Shown here piece by piece: positions 8,735 through 20,900 of a stretch of DNA of 64,000 nt. The notes below the pieces were generated by a model. That model was not told where the DNA came from, did no database searches, and saw nothing but the letters and a program-made list of their open reading frames with translations. The stretch comes from Demequina mangrovi (GTDB taxonomy: Bacteria > Actinomycetota > Actinomycetes > Actinomycetales > Demequinaceae): contig NZ_BBLU01000001.1 of assembly GCF_000759715.1 (NCBI RefSeq), forward strand, positions 248,001 to 312,000, written 5' to 3'. Made by a program: the position numbers and the translations under genes. Position 1 is the first letter of the stretch. Every line of letters starts with the position of its first letter.

Positions 8735-8752
8735 CACGGCCCCGGGGCCGTG
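8735..8752 (-). terminator. Terminator of the pnt operon
   Basis: CACGGCCCCGGGGCCGTG is a perfect 18-base palindrome 14 bases past the pntB stop codon. It would fold as an intrinsic-type hairpin without a T-run. Confidence 0.6.
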
Positions 8753-8765
8753 AGCGCGTCGACGC

Positions 8766-10172
8766 CTACGCGGAGGCGCCCTCGTTCACGCGCAGCGCGG
8801 TGAGGATCTCCTCGACCTGGGCCTTGGCGTCGCCGAACAGCATCGCGGAGTTCTCCCGGAAGAACAGCGGATTCTGCACGCCGGCATAGCCGGTCGCCAT
8901 CGAGCGCTTGAACACGATGCACTGCTTGGCGTTCCAGACCTCGAGCACGGGCATGCCGGCGAGCGGGGAGCCCGGGTCCTCCATGGCGGAGGGGTTGACC
9001 ACGTCGTTCGCACCGATGACGAGCACGACGTCCGTCTCGGCGAAGTCGTCGTTGATCTCGTCCATCTCGAGAACGATGTCGTACGGCACCTTCGCCTCGG
9101 CGAGCAGCACGTTCATGTGCCCGGGGAGACGGCCCGCGACCGGGTGCACGCCGAAGCGCACGTCGACGCCGTGGTGGCGCAGGTTCGCCACCATGTCGGC
9201 GACCGGGTACTGGGCCTTCGCCACCGCCATGCCGTAGCCGGGGACGATGATGACGCGGCTCGCGCTCGTGAGCATGTCGGCGACCTCGGGGGCCTTCACC
9301 TCGCGGTGCTCGCCCTGCTCCCCCGCGCTCGCCGACGTGCCGCCCTCGGTGCCGAAGCCGCCGAGGATCACGCTGATGAACGCGCGGTTCATCGCCTTGC
9401 ACATGAGGTACGACAGGATCGCACCGGAGGAGCCGACCAGCGCGCCGGTGACGATGAGCAGGTCGTTGCTCAGCATGAGGCCCGCCGCGGCCGCCGCCCA
9501 GCCGGAGTACGAGTTGAGCATCGACACCACGACCGGCATGTCGCCGCCGCCGATCGCGGCGACCAGGTGGAAGCCCAGCGCGAGCGCGATGACCGTCATC
9601 ACGACGAGCGGCACCACCGAGGCGGTCCCGATGTACCAGGCCATGAGCGCGAGGCTCACCAGCACGGCGCCGAGGTTAAGCCAGTTGCGCCCCGGCAGCG
9701 TGAGCGGCCGGGACTTCATCTTCGCCGAGAGCTTGAGGTACGCCACGATCGACCCCGTGAAGGTCACGGCGCCGATGAACACGCCGAGGAACACCTCGAC
9801 CTGGTGGACAGCGTCCGCCTCCTCCGTGAGGTGGGAGTTGAAGCCGACGAGCACCGCCGCGAGGCCCACGAAGCTGTGGAGCATCGCGATGAGCTCGGGC
9901 ATCTGCGTCATCTCCACGGTGCGGGCACGCCACACGCCCACGCCCGCGCCGATCGCGAAGACCATCGCGATGAGCAGCGCGGTGACGAGCACGGGGCGCT
10001 CGCTGTTGTCGAGCGAGAGCACGACCGTCGCGGCCAGCGCGAGCACCATGCCAGCCATGCCGAGAATGTTGCCGCGACGCGCGGTCTCCTGCTTCGACAG
10101 GCCCGCGAGCGAGAGGATGAAGAGCACCGCGGCGACCACGTAGGTCGCCTGGGCGAGCGAGACGAGGGTCAT
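8766..10172 (-). CDS. pntB: NAD(P) transhydrogenase beta subunit
   Basis: 468-residue integral membrane subunit of the proton-translocating transhydrogenase, which transfers hydride between NADH and NADP+ using the proton gradient. The first ~270 residues contain about eight to nine hydrophobic helices; the C-terminal ~180 residues form the NADP(H)-binding domain III, with [12 protein letters not shown] for the dinucleotide fold, [22 protein letters not shown] and [12 protein letters not shown], all typical PntB sequences. The ATG overlaps the pntA stop as ATGA, so the two are translationally coupled. Length is normal. Confidence 0.95.
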   Translation of the reverse strand: MTLVSLAQATYVVAAVLFILSLAGLSKQETARRGNILGMAGMVLALAATVVLSLDNSERPVLVTALLIAMVFAIGAGVGVWRARTVEMTQMPELIAMLHSFVGLAAVLVGFNSHLTEEADAVHQVEVFLGVFIGAVTFTGSIVAYLKLSAKMKSRPLTLPGRNWLNLGAVLVSLALMAWYIGTASVVPLVVMTVIALALGFHLVAAIGGGDMPVVVSMLNSYSGWAAAAAGLMLSNDLLIVTGALVGSSGAILSYLMCKAMNRAFISVILGGFGTEGGTSASAGEQGEHREVKAPEVADMLTSASRVIIVPGYGMAVAKAQYPVADMVANLRHHGVDVRFGVHPVAGRLPGHMNVLLAEAKVPYDIVLEMDEINDDFAETDVVLVIGANDVVNPSAMEDPGSPLAGMPVLEVWNAKQCIVFKRSMATGYAGVQNPLFFRENSAMLFGDAKAQVEEILTALRVNEGASA

Positions 10173-11725
10173 GACGCGTCCTTCCGGAACATGCCGAGCA
10201 TGCGGTACGTGACGAGGAATCCGCCGAAGATGTTGATGCTCGCGACAGCGGCGGCGATGAAGGCGAACGTCGACACCACCGCGTCGGCCGAGCCGATCTG
10301 CAGCAGCGCACCGACGAGGATGATGCCGGAGATCGCATTGGTCTGCGCCATGAGCGGCGTGTGCAGCGAGTGCTTGACGTTGGAGATGACGTAGAAGCCG
10401 ACGATCACGGCGAGCGCGAACACCGTGAGGTGCGCCACGGTCGCGGAGTCCGCGAAGGCGAGCAGCAGCAGCGACGCCACGGCGCCCGCGCCGTACAGCC
10501 AGTTCCGCCGCCTCTGCCGCGCGACGGCAGCCTCGGCCTCGAGGCGTGCGGCCTCCGCGAGCTCCTCCTCGGTGGGGCCGGCGGCGACCGGGGGCGCCGC
10601 CGAGACGCTCACCGGCGGCGGCGGCCACATGATCTCGCCGCCGTGGGTGACCGTCATGCCCCGCTGGACCGGGTCGTCCAGGTCGAGCACGAGAGTGCCG
10701 TCCTTGGCCGGCGTGAGGAGCGCCATGAGGTGGACGATGTTGGTGCCGAACAGCTGCGACGTGTGGCGCGGCATGCGGCTCGTGAGGTCCGTGTAGCCGA
10801 CGACGGTCACGCCGTTGTCGCTGACGATCACCTCGCCGGGCTCGGTGAGCTCGCAGTTGCCACCGCCCGAGGCGGCGAGGTCGACGATGACGGAGCCGGG
10901 GCGCATGCCCGCGACCACGTCCGCGGTGATGGTCGTGGGCGCGGTGCCGCGGACCAGCGCGGTGGTGATGACCACGTCCGCCTTCGCGGCCTCGGCCGCG
11001 TAGACGCGCATCGCGGCGGCCTGCTGCTCCTCGGTGAGGGGCTTCGCGTAGCCGTCGGCGCTGATCTCCTGCTGGGCCTCGGGCGCGTGCACGAAGGTGC
11101 CGCCCATCGACTCGATCTGCTCCGCGACCTCGGGACGCACGTCGAACGCACGCACCTGGGCGCCGAGCGAGCTCGCGGCGCCGATGGCCGCGAGACCGGC
11201 GACGCCCGCGCCGATGATGAACACGGTCGCGGGCGTCGTCTTGCCCGCCGCGGTGACCTGACCGGTGAACATGCCGCCGTACTGCTCCGCCGCCTCGATC
11301 ACCGCGCGATAGCCGGCGACGTTCGACAGCGTGCTCAGCACGTCGATCGCCTGAGCACGCGAGATGCGCGGCACCGCGTCGAGCGCGAGGCCCGTGACGT
11401 CGCGGCTGTTGAGCGCGTCGAGGAGCGCGGCGTTCGCCTGCGGCGCCATCATCGACACGAGCGTCGAGCCCTCGGCGAGCGCGGCGATCTCGGTGTCGCC
11501 GGGTGCGTTCACGCATGTCACGACGTCCGCGCCCCAGGCCTCCGCCGGCGTGCCGAGCGTCGCGCCCGCGTCGACGTACTGCTGGTCGAGGAAGCTCGCG
11601 TGCGTCCCCGCACCGGTCTCGACCACCACCTCGTAGCCGAGCTTCACCAGTCCCGCGACCGAGGCGGGGCTGGCGGCGACCAGCCGCTCACCCGAGCGCG
11701 TCTCCATGGGAACGCCGATCCTCAT
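10169..11725 (-). CDS. pntA: NAD(P) transhydrogenase alpha subunit
   Basis: 518-residue alpha subunit. The N-terminal ~380 residues are the NAD(H)-binding domain [10 protein letters not shown] at the start, the [19 protein letters not shown] Rossmann segment, and the [17 protein letters not shown] region. The C terminus has about four membrane helices ending in [16 protein letters not shown]. This is the undivided E. coli-type alpha chain rather than a split PntAA/PntAB. The ATG at 11725 follows GGAGGACGG. It is first in a two-gene operon with pntB. TAGAGT (11782-11787, minus strand) is a possible -10. Confidence 0.95.
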   Translation of the reverse strand: MRIGVPMETRSGERLVAASPASVAGLVKLGYEVVVETGAGTHASFLDQQYVDAGATLGTPAEAWGADVVTCVNAPGDTEIAALAEGSTLVSMMAPQANAALLDALNSRDVTGLALDAVPRISRAQAIDVLSTLSNVAGYRAVIEAAEQYGGMFTGQVTAAGKTTPATVFIIGAGVAGLAAIGAASSLGAQVRAFDVRPEVAEQIESMGGTFVHAPEAQQEISADGYAKPLTEEQQAAAMRVYAAEAAKADVVITTALVRGTAPTTITADVVAGMRPGSVIVDLAASGGGNCELTEPGEVIVSDNGVTVVGYTDLTSRMPRHTSQLFGTNIVHLMALLTPAKDGTLVLDLDDPVQRGMTVTHGGEIMWPPPPVSVSAAPPVAAGPTEEELAEAARLEAEAAVARQRRRNWLYGAGAVASLLLLAFADSATVAHLTVFALAVIVGFYVISNVKHSLHTPLMAQTNAISGIILVGALLQIGSADAVVSTFAFIAAAVASINIFGGFLVTYRMLGMFRKDAS

Positions 11726-11873
11726 CCGTCCTCCTTCGTCACGCGCGCGGTCCTCCGCGCGCGCATCGTGACCCTCCGGGAACTCTAGTCGCAGGGTCGG
11801 TGCCGGGTTCTGGTGCGAAAGGCCCGGTAGCCCACGTCTCGACATGCGCTATCGCGCTTCCGTTCGCACGGAG

Positions 11874-11906
11874 AGCGGACGTGCGCCGCTCCGGCGGACG
11901 TCCGCT
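11874..11906 (-). terminator. Terminator of the giant surface-protein gene
   Basis: AGCGGACGT (11874-11882) pairs with ACGTCCGCT (11898-11906), and the inner bases CGCCG/CGGCG extend the stem. It starts 9 bases past the stop codon. Confidence 0.65.
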
Positions 11907-11914
11907 CGTCCCTT

Positions 11915-14900
11915 CTAGCGCGCGCCGTCCTTCCGGCGACGCACCGCGCCCGTGCCGTAGAGCACCGCGCCCATGCCGAGCAGCAGGGCTGCGGCCCACG
12001 TCCACAGCGCGGCACGCTCCGGGCCGGTGCTGCCCAGCACCCCGCCGGTGCCGGGCTCCTCCGGGGCGACGATCACGGTCTCGGTGCTGCAGGCCTCGTC
12101 GCTCGAGCACTCGCCGCCGATGCCCTCGCCGGGGGTGATGACGTTGACCATCGTCCCGTCGCCGGACATCGGATCGTCGACCGTCACCGAGTACTCCACC
12201 GTCACGACGCCGCCCACCTCGAGCGGGCCGGTCCAGGACAGCGTGGGCGCGGACACCGTGACATCGCCTGCGGTGGCCGTGGCGTCGTCGTTGTAGGTCG
12301 CGTCGTCGAGCACCTCGGAGAGATCGTCCTCGAAGGACGCCGGGTTCTCGTCGGTGTAGGCGGCCGTGCCGGTCGAGGTCACCGTGACGACGTAGGTGAC
12401 CACGTCACCCGGGTCCGCCTCGACGGCGTCGGCGAACTTCTCCACCTCGAACATGCGGATCGGCGTGATGACCTGGCAGCCCTCGGGCATCTCCGGGATC
12501 GCGGTCGCGACGCCGACGGCCATGCCGCCGCCGCTCACGGGGAGCACGGACGGGCAGTTGGACTCGGGCGGGCCGAGCACCGCGTTCGCGAGGGTGATGT
12601 CGCCGGTCGGCGGCGTGTCGACCGTGACGGAGTACGTGATCGTCGCGGACTCGCCGGCGGCGAGCGGGCCCGACCAGCTGAGCACCGGATCCGCGAAGGA
12701 CACGTCGCCCACGTCGGCGGCGGCGTCGTCGTTGTAGGTCGCGTCGTCGAGCACGCCGGTGAGGTCGTCGGACATCGACGCGGGGTCCTCGTCCGTGTAG
12801 TCGCCTGTGCCCGTCGACGTCACCGTCACGGTGTACGTCACCACGTCCCCGGGGATCACCTCGTCGACGTCGGCCACCTTCTCGATCTCGAGCAGACGGA
12901 TGGGCGTCTCGACGTGGCACTCGTCCGGGAGCTGCACCTCACCGTCATCGCGCGGCGTCGCCACGAAGCAGTTGGACTCGGGCGGGCCGAGCACCGCGTT
13001 GTCGAGGGACGCGTCACCCTCCGGCGGGTCGTCCACCGTCACCGAGTAGGTGATCGTCGCGGTGGCGCCCACACCCAGCGAACCCGTCCACGTGAGCGTC
13101 GGCTCGGCGTAGCTCACCGTGCCGGTGTCGGCGGCGGCGTCGTCGTTGTACGTCGCATCGTCCAGGATCTCCGAGAGGTCGTCGTCGATGCGGGCCGGGA
13201 ACAGGAAGGTGTACGGGACCGAGCCGACGTTGGTCACCTCGATCGTGTAGGTCACGGTGTCGCCGACCGTCACCGACCCTTCCGGCTCGGCGGTCTTGAC
13301 GATCTCCATCGCGCGCAGCGTGTGGTGCTCGATGCAGTCGGCGTCGGTCGACTCGGGATCCGTGCAGTTGGACTCCTCGGGACCGACCACCACGTTGTCG
13401 ATCTCGCCGTCGCCGGTCACCGGCTCGTTCACGGTCACCGAGTAGGTGATGGTCGCCGTCTCCCCCGGCTCGAGCGACCCGCTCCAGCTGAGCGTCGGCT
13501 CGGCGTACGACACCGATCCGATGTCCGCGGACTCGTCGTCGTTGTACGTCGCGTCGTCGATCACCGCGGTGAGGTCATCCGTGAGCTCCGCGGGGTCCTC
13601 CTCTGTGTACGGCACCTGGCCGATGTTCGTCACCGTGATCGTGTAGACGATGGGGTCGCCCGGCTGTACCCGGACGCCGCGGTCCGAGGTCTTCTCGATC
13701 TCGAGGGCCTTGACCGGCACCTCGGTCGTGCAGCCCTCCTCCGTGCCCTCGTCGCAGTTGGACTCGGGCGGGCCGACGACGGCGTTGGTGAGGAATCCGT
13801 CCCCGGTCAGCGGGTCGTTGACCGTCACCGAGTAGGTGATCGTGACCGTGTCGCCCACGGCGATCGGACCGACCCACGTGAGGTTCGGGTTCGCGTAGGT
13901 GAAGCCGCCGGCAGTGGCCGCGAAGTCGCCGTTCGCGGTCGCGTCGTCGAGGATGTCGCTGAGGTCGTCGGTGAAGGTCGCACGCGTGTAGTCGACCTGA
14001 CCGATGTTCTCGAGCGTGATCGTGTACTCCACCGTCCCGCCCGGCAGCACCTCGTCGTCGGGGTCGGCCGTCTTGAGGATCTCGAGGGCGCGGATCGGCA
14101 CCTCGGTGGTGCAGCCCTCCTCGGTGCCCTCGTCGCAGTTGGACTCGGGAGGTCCGACCACCGCGTTGTCGAGCAGACCGTCGCCGGACATCGGATCGTT
14201 GACCGTGACCGAGTAGGTGATCGTCGCGGACTCCCCTGCCGCGAGCGCGCCCTCCCAGCTCAGCACCGGCTCCGCGTACGACGGCGTGCCCGAGGTCGCG
14301 GACTCGTCGGCGTTGTAGACCGCGTCGTCGAGGACCTCGGTGAGGTCGTCCTCGAAGGACGCGGGCGCGTCCTCGGTGTAGTCCGCCTGGCCGATGTTCT
14401 CCACCGTGACCGTGTACGTCACCGTGCCGCCCGGCAGCACCTCGTCGGCCGGGTCGACCTCCTTCTCGACGAGCAGCGCCTTCACGGGCACCTCGGTGGT
14501 GCAGGACTCGTCGGTCGAGCCGTCCTCGCAGTTGGAGCCGTCGGGGCCCAGGACCGCGTTGTCGAGCAGCCCGTCGCCGGACATCGGGTCGTTGACCGTG
14601 ACCGAGTAGGTGACGGTGACGGTCTCGCCGACCGCGAGCGCGCCCTCCCAGCTCAGCACCGGCTCCGCGTACGAGGCGGTGCCGGACGTCGCGGACTCGT
14701 CGTCGTTGTAGACCGCGTCGTCGAGGACCTCGGTGAGGTCGTCCTCGAAGGACGCGGGCGCCTCAGCGGTGTAGTCCGCGTGGCCGATGTTCTCCACCGT
14801 GACCGTGTACGTCACCACCTCGCCCGGCAGCACCTCGTCCGCCGGGTCGACCTCCTTCTCGATGAGCAGCGCCTTGACCGGCACCTCGGTGGTGCAGCCC

Positions 14901-17900
14901 TCCTCGGTGCCCTCGTCGCAGTTGGACTCGGGCGGCCCGACCACCGCGTTGTCGAGCAGCCCGTCGCTCGTGGGCGGGTTGTTGACCGTGACGGAGTAGG
15001 TGACCGTGACGGTCTCGCCGACCGCGAGCGCACCCTCCCAGCTGAGGACCGGCTCCGCGTAGGACGCCGTGCCTGACGTCGCGGACTCGTCGTCGTTGTA
15101 GACCGCGTCGTCGATCACGGCGGTGAGGTCGTCCTCGAAGGAGGCCGGCGCATCGTCCGTGTAGTCCGCCTGCCCGATGTTCTCCACCGTGACCGTGTAG
15201 GTGACGGTGTCGCCCGCGACCACCTCGTCGGCAGGGTCGGCCACCTTGAGGATCTCGAGCGCCTTCACGGGCACCTCGGTGGTGCAGCCCTCCTCGGTCC
15301 CGTCCTCGCACGCGGATCCCGGCGGACCCACCACGGCGTTGTCGAGCAGCCCGTCGCCGGACATCGGGTCGTTCACCGTCACCGAGTAGGTGACCGTCAC
15401 GGTGTCGCCCGCGGCGATGGACCCGGACCAGCTGAGGGTCGGCTCGCTGTAGGTCGGCGTGCCGGACGTCGCGGACTCGTCGTCGTTGTAGACCGCGTCG
15501 TCGAGGACCTCGGTGAGGTCGTCGGTGAAGCTCGCGCCCAGGTAGTCGACCTGGCCGATGTTCGTGAGCGTCACCGTGTAGGTCACGGTCTCGCCGGGCA
15601 GGACCTCGTCGTCCGGGTCCGCGGTCTTGAGGATCTCGAGCGCCTGGATCGGGAGGGTCACCTCGCACTCGGGGCCGGCGTCCTCGGCGTCGCAGTTCGA
15701 CTCGGGCGGGCCGAGGACGGTGTTGTCCATGATCCCGTCGCCGGTGAGGGGGTCGTTGACCGTGACGCTGTAGGTGATCGTCACGCTCTCGCCCACCGCG
15801 AGCGGACCCTCCCACGACAGCGTCGGCTCGCTGTAGGTCGGCGTCCCGGACGTCGCGGACTCGTCGTCGTTGTAGGTGGCGTCGTCGAGCACGTCGGTGA
15901 GGTCGTCGGTGATCTGCGCCGGCTCCTCCGCCGTGTAGTCGACCTGGCCGGTGTTGGTCACGGTGATCGAGTAGGTCACCACGTCGCCCGGAAGCGCCGA
16001 GCCGACGCCGTCCGAGGACTTCACGAGCTCGAGCGTGCGCACCGGCACCTCGGTGGTGCAGCCCTCCTCGGTCCCGTCGTCGCAGTTCGACTCCGGCGGA
16101 CCCACGACCGCGTTGTCGAGCAGTCCGTCGCCCGTCGGCGGGTCGTTCACCGTCACCGAGTACGTGATGGTCACGGTCTCCCCGACCGCGAGGCCGCCGG
16201 TCCACGACAGCAGCGTGTCGGAGAAGTCGACGCTGCCGCTGGTCGCGGCGCCGTCCCCGTTGTAGGTGGCGTCGTCGAGGACATCGCTGAGGTCGTCGTC
16301 GAGGTACGCCGACGGGTCGGCGCCGTAGTCGACCTGACCCGTGTTGGTGATGGTGACCGTGTACGTCACCACGTCGCCGGGCAGCACCTCGTCCGACGGG
16401 TCGGAGGTCTTGAGGATCTCGACCGCACGGACGGGCACCTCGGTGGTGCAGCCCTCCTCGGTCCCGTCGTCGCAGTTGGACTCGGGCGGACCGACGACGG
16501 CGTTGTCGAGCAGCCCGTCACCGGTGAGCGGATCGTTGACCGTGACCGAGTACGTGATGGTGACGGACTCGCCCGCGCCCAGCGGACCCTCCCAGTGCAG
16601 GGTCGGCTCGCTGTAGGACGCCGTGCCGCCGGTCGCGGACTCGTCGTCGTTGTACGTCGCATCGTCGAGCACCTCGGTGAGGTCGTCGTCGAGCGTCGCC
16701 GGGTCCTCGTCCGTGTAGTCGAGCACGCCCGTGTTGGTCACGGTGATCGTGTAGGTCACCACGTTGCCGGGCAGCACCTCGTCGCCGGGCGCCGCCTGCT
16801 TGGTGATCTCGAGCGCCCGGATCGGGTTCGGCTCGACGCAGTCGGGATCCGTCGTGTCGACGCTGTCGCAGTTCGACTCGGGCGGACCGACGACCACGTT
16901 GAAGAGCTCGCCGTCGCCGCTGAGGGGCTCGTTGATGGTGACCGAGTAGGTCACGGTCACGGACTCGCCGACCGCGAGCGGACCCTCCCAGCTGAGAAGG
17001 GGCTCCGCGTAGGACGGGGTCCCGCCGGTCGCGGACTCGTCGCCGTTGTAGGTCGCATCGTCGAGGAGCTCGCTGAGGTCGTCGTCGAAGGTCGCGGGCG
17101 CGTCCTCGGTGTAGTCGACCTGGCCGGTGTTGGTGACGGTGACCGTGTAGGTCACCACGTCGCCCGGGAGCACCTCGCCACCCGAGTCGGAGGTCTTCAC
17201 CAGCTCGAGCTCGCGAACGGGCACCTCGGTGGTGCAGCCCTCCTCGGTGCCGTCGTCGCAGTTGGACTCAGGCGGACCGACGACCGCGTTGTCCAGCAGC
17301 CCGTCGCCGGTGGTCGGGTCGTTCACGGTGACGGAGTAGGTGATGGTGACCGTCTCGCCGGCGGCGAGCGCGCCCTCCCACGACAGCGTGGGCTCGCTGT
17401 ACGTCGGAGTGCCGGAGGTCGCGGACTCGTCGTTGTTGTACGTCGCGTCGTCCAGCACGGCGCTCAGATCGTCCTCGAAGCTCGCCGGGGCGTCCGCGGT
17501 GTAGTCGGCCTCGCCGATGTTCTCGACCGTGACGGTGTACGTCACCGTTCCGCCCGGGAGCACCTCGTCCGCAGGCTCGGCGGTCTTCTCGATCAGCAGC
17601 GCCTTCACCGGCACCTCGGTGGTGCAGCCCTCCTCCGTGCCGTCGTCGCAGTTGGACTCCGGCGGACCGACGACGGCGTTGTCCAGCAACCCGTCACCGG
17701 TGAGCGGATCGTTCACGGTCACCGAGTACGTGATGGTCACCGTCTCTCCCGCCACGAGCGCGCCCTCCCAGCTCAGCACCGGCTCGGCGTAGGACGGCGT
17801 GCCCGACGTCGCCGACTCGTCGCCGTTGTAAACCGCGTCGTCCAGCACCGCGGTGAGGTCGTCGGTGAACGATGCCGGCGCATCGTCCGTGTAGTCCGCC

Positions 17901-20900
17901 TGCCCGATGTTCTCCACGGTCACCGTGTACGTCACCGTGCCGCCCGGAAGCACCTCGTCCGCGGGCTCGGCGGTCTTCTCGATCAGCAGCGCCTTCACCG
18001 GCACCTCGGTGGTGCAGCCGTCCTCCGTGCCGTCCTCGCAGTTGGACTCCGGCGGACCCACGACAGCGTTGTCGAGCAGGCCGTCGCCGGTCAGGGGGTC
18101 GTTCACCGTCACCGAGTAGGTGATGGTCACCGTCTCACCCGCGTCGACCGGACCGGTCCAGCTGAGCGTCGGCTCGCTGTAGGTCGGGGTGCCCGCTGTC
18201 GCGGACTCGTCGTCGTTGTACACCGCGTCGTCCAGGACCTCGGTGAGGTCGTCCGAGAACGAGACGTCGAGGTAGTCGACCTGGCCGGTGTTGGCGACCG
18301 TCACCGTGTAGGTCACGGTCTCGCCGGGCAAGACCTCGTCGTCCGGGTCCGCGGTCTTCTCGATCTCCAGCGCGGCGAGCGGCACGGTGACCTCGCACTC
18401 GGGTCCCGCGTCCTCGGCGTCGCAGTTGGACTCCGGCGGACCCACCACCGCGTTGGTCATGAGCCCGTCCCCGCTGAGCGGATCGTTGACCGTGACCGAG
18501 TACGTGATGGTCGCGGACTCGCCAACGGCGAGCGGGCCCTCCCACGACAGCGTGGGCTCCGCGTACGACGGCGTGCCGGAGGAAGCCGACTCGTCGCCGT
18601 TGTAGACCGCGTCGTCGAGCACGTCCGAGATGTCGTCGGTGAAGGATGCCGGGTCCTCCGCGGTGTAGTCGGCCTGGCCCGTGTTGGTGATCGTGATGGT
18701 GTACGTCACCACGTCGCCGGGCTGCGCTCTCCCGACCGCATCGGAGAACTTCGCCAGCTCGAGGGCCTTGACGGGCACCTCGGTGGTGCAGCCCTCCTCG
18801 GTCCCGTCGTCGCAGTTCGACTCCGGCGGACCCACCACCGCGTTGGTCAACAGACCGTCACCCGTGAGCGGCTCCGTCACGGTCACCGAGTAGGTCACGG
18901 TGACGGTCTCGCCCGCCGCGAGCGCACCCTCCCAGTGCAGCGTCGGGTCGGAGAAGGTGACGTCGCCCGAGGTCGCGGACTCATCGTCGTTGTAGGTCGC
19001 GTCGTCGAGGACCTCCGTGAGGTCGTCGTCGAAGGACGCGGGGTCCTCGGCCGTGTAGTCCGCCTCGCCGGAGTTGGTCACGGTGACCGTATACGTGACG
19101 GTGTCGCCCGCGAGCACCTCGTCAGCGGGGTCGGCGACCTTCTCGATCTCGAGCGCCTTGACCGGCACCTCGGTGGTGCACGGGTCCGCGCCTTCATCAG
19201 CGGCGCCGTCGTCGCAGTTCGACTCCGGCGGACCCACCACGGCGTTGACCAGCAGCCCGTCGCCGGTCGGCGGGTCGTCGACGGTCACCGAATAGGTGAC
19301 GGTGATGGACTCGCCGACCGCGAGCGGACCCTCCCAGCTGAGGATCGGCTCCGTGTAGGACGCGGTGCCGATGGCCGCCGTCGCGTCGTCGTTGTAGGTC
19401 GCGTCGTCGAGCACGTCGGTGAGGTCGTCGTCGAAGCTCGCCGGGTTCTCCGCCGTGTAGTCCGTCTGTCCGGTGTTGGTGACCGTCACCGTGTAGGTCA
19501 CCGTGCCGCCCGGCAGCACCTCGCCGTCGGGGTCCGCGCTCTTCTCGATCTCGAGCGCCTGGATCGGGTTGGGCTCGACGCAGTCGGGGTCCGTGGTGTC
19601 GGCGGTGTCGCAGTTCGACTCCGGCGGACCCACGACCACGTTGAACATCTCGCCGTCGCCCGACAGCGGGTCGTTGACCGTGACGGAGTACGTGATGGTC
19701 ACGGTCTCACCGGCCGCCAGCGGGCCCTCCCAGGACAGCGTCGGGTCGGTGAAGTCGACCGTGCCGGAGGTGGCGGCCTCGTCGTCGTTGAAGACCGCGT
19801 CGTCCAGGATGCCGCTGAGGTCGTCCTCCAGGCTCGCCGGGTCGTCGGCCGTGTAGTCGACCTCGCCGGTGTTGGTGACGGTGATCGTGTAGGTCACCAC
19901 GTCGCCCGGCAGCGTGCTGCCGTCGCCGTCGGACGACTTGACGATCTCCAGCGCCTTGACCGGCACCTCGGTGGTGCAGCCCTCTTCCGTGCCGTCGTCG
20001 CAGTTGGACTCCGGCGGCCCCACGACAGCGTTGGTGAGCAGCCCATCGCCGTCCGGCGGGTCGTCGACCGTGACGGAGTAGGTGATGGTGACCGTCTCCC
20101 CGACCGCGAGCGCGCCCTCCCAGCTGAGAGTGGGCTCGGCGTAGCTCACGTCGCCCGAGGACGCGGTCTCGTCGTCGTTGTAGGTCGCGTCGTCGAGGAC
20201 CTCGGTGAGGTCGTCGGTGAACGATGCCGGCGCCTCGGCCGTGTAGTCCGCCTGGCCGATGTTCTCCACCGTCACCGTGTACGTCACCGTGTCGCCCGGG
20301 AGCACCTCGCCCGAGGGATCGGCCGTCTTCTCGATCTCGAGCGCCTTGACCGGCACCTCGGTGGTGCAGCCCTCCGCGCCTTCATCAGCGGCGCCGTCGT
20401 CACAGTTGGACTCCGGCGGCCCGACGACGGCGTTGTCCAGCAACCCGTCGCCGGTGAGCGGATCGTTCACCGTCACCGAGTAGGTGACCGTGACCGTGTC
20501 GCCCGCCGCGAGCGCGCCCTCCCATGAGAGCGTCGGCTCGCTGTACGTCGGGGTGCCGGAGGTCGCCGACTCGTCGTTGTTGTACGTCGCGTCGTCCAAC
20601 ACCGCGCTGAGGTCGTCATCGAAGCTCGCGGGGTTCTCCGCGGTGTAGTCGATCTGGCCGGTGTTGGTGACGGACACCGTGTAGGTCACCGTGTCGCCGG
20701 GGAGCACCTCGCCGTCGGGCGAGGCGGTCTTGACGATCTCGAGCGAACCGACGGGAACGGTGGTGGTGCAGTCGGGGTCGGTGGAGCCCGCCTCGCAGTT
20801 GGACTCGAGAGGTCCCACCACCGCGTTGGTGAGGAAGCCGTCACCCTCGGGTGGATCGTCGACCGTGACGGAGTACGTGATGGTCACGGTGCCACCGATG

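Noticed and set aside
12914-15076. Plus-strand frames of 700-1300 codons across the giant gene
   Set aside because: They mirror the repeats of the minus-strand gene (Arg/Val/Asp-rich, periodic) and have no start signals or domains of their own.
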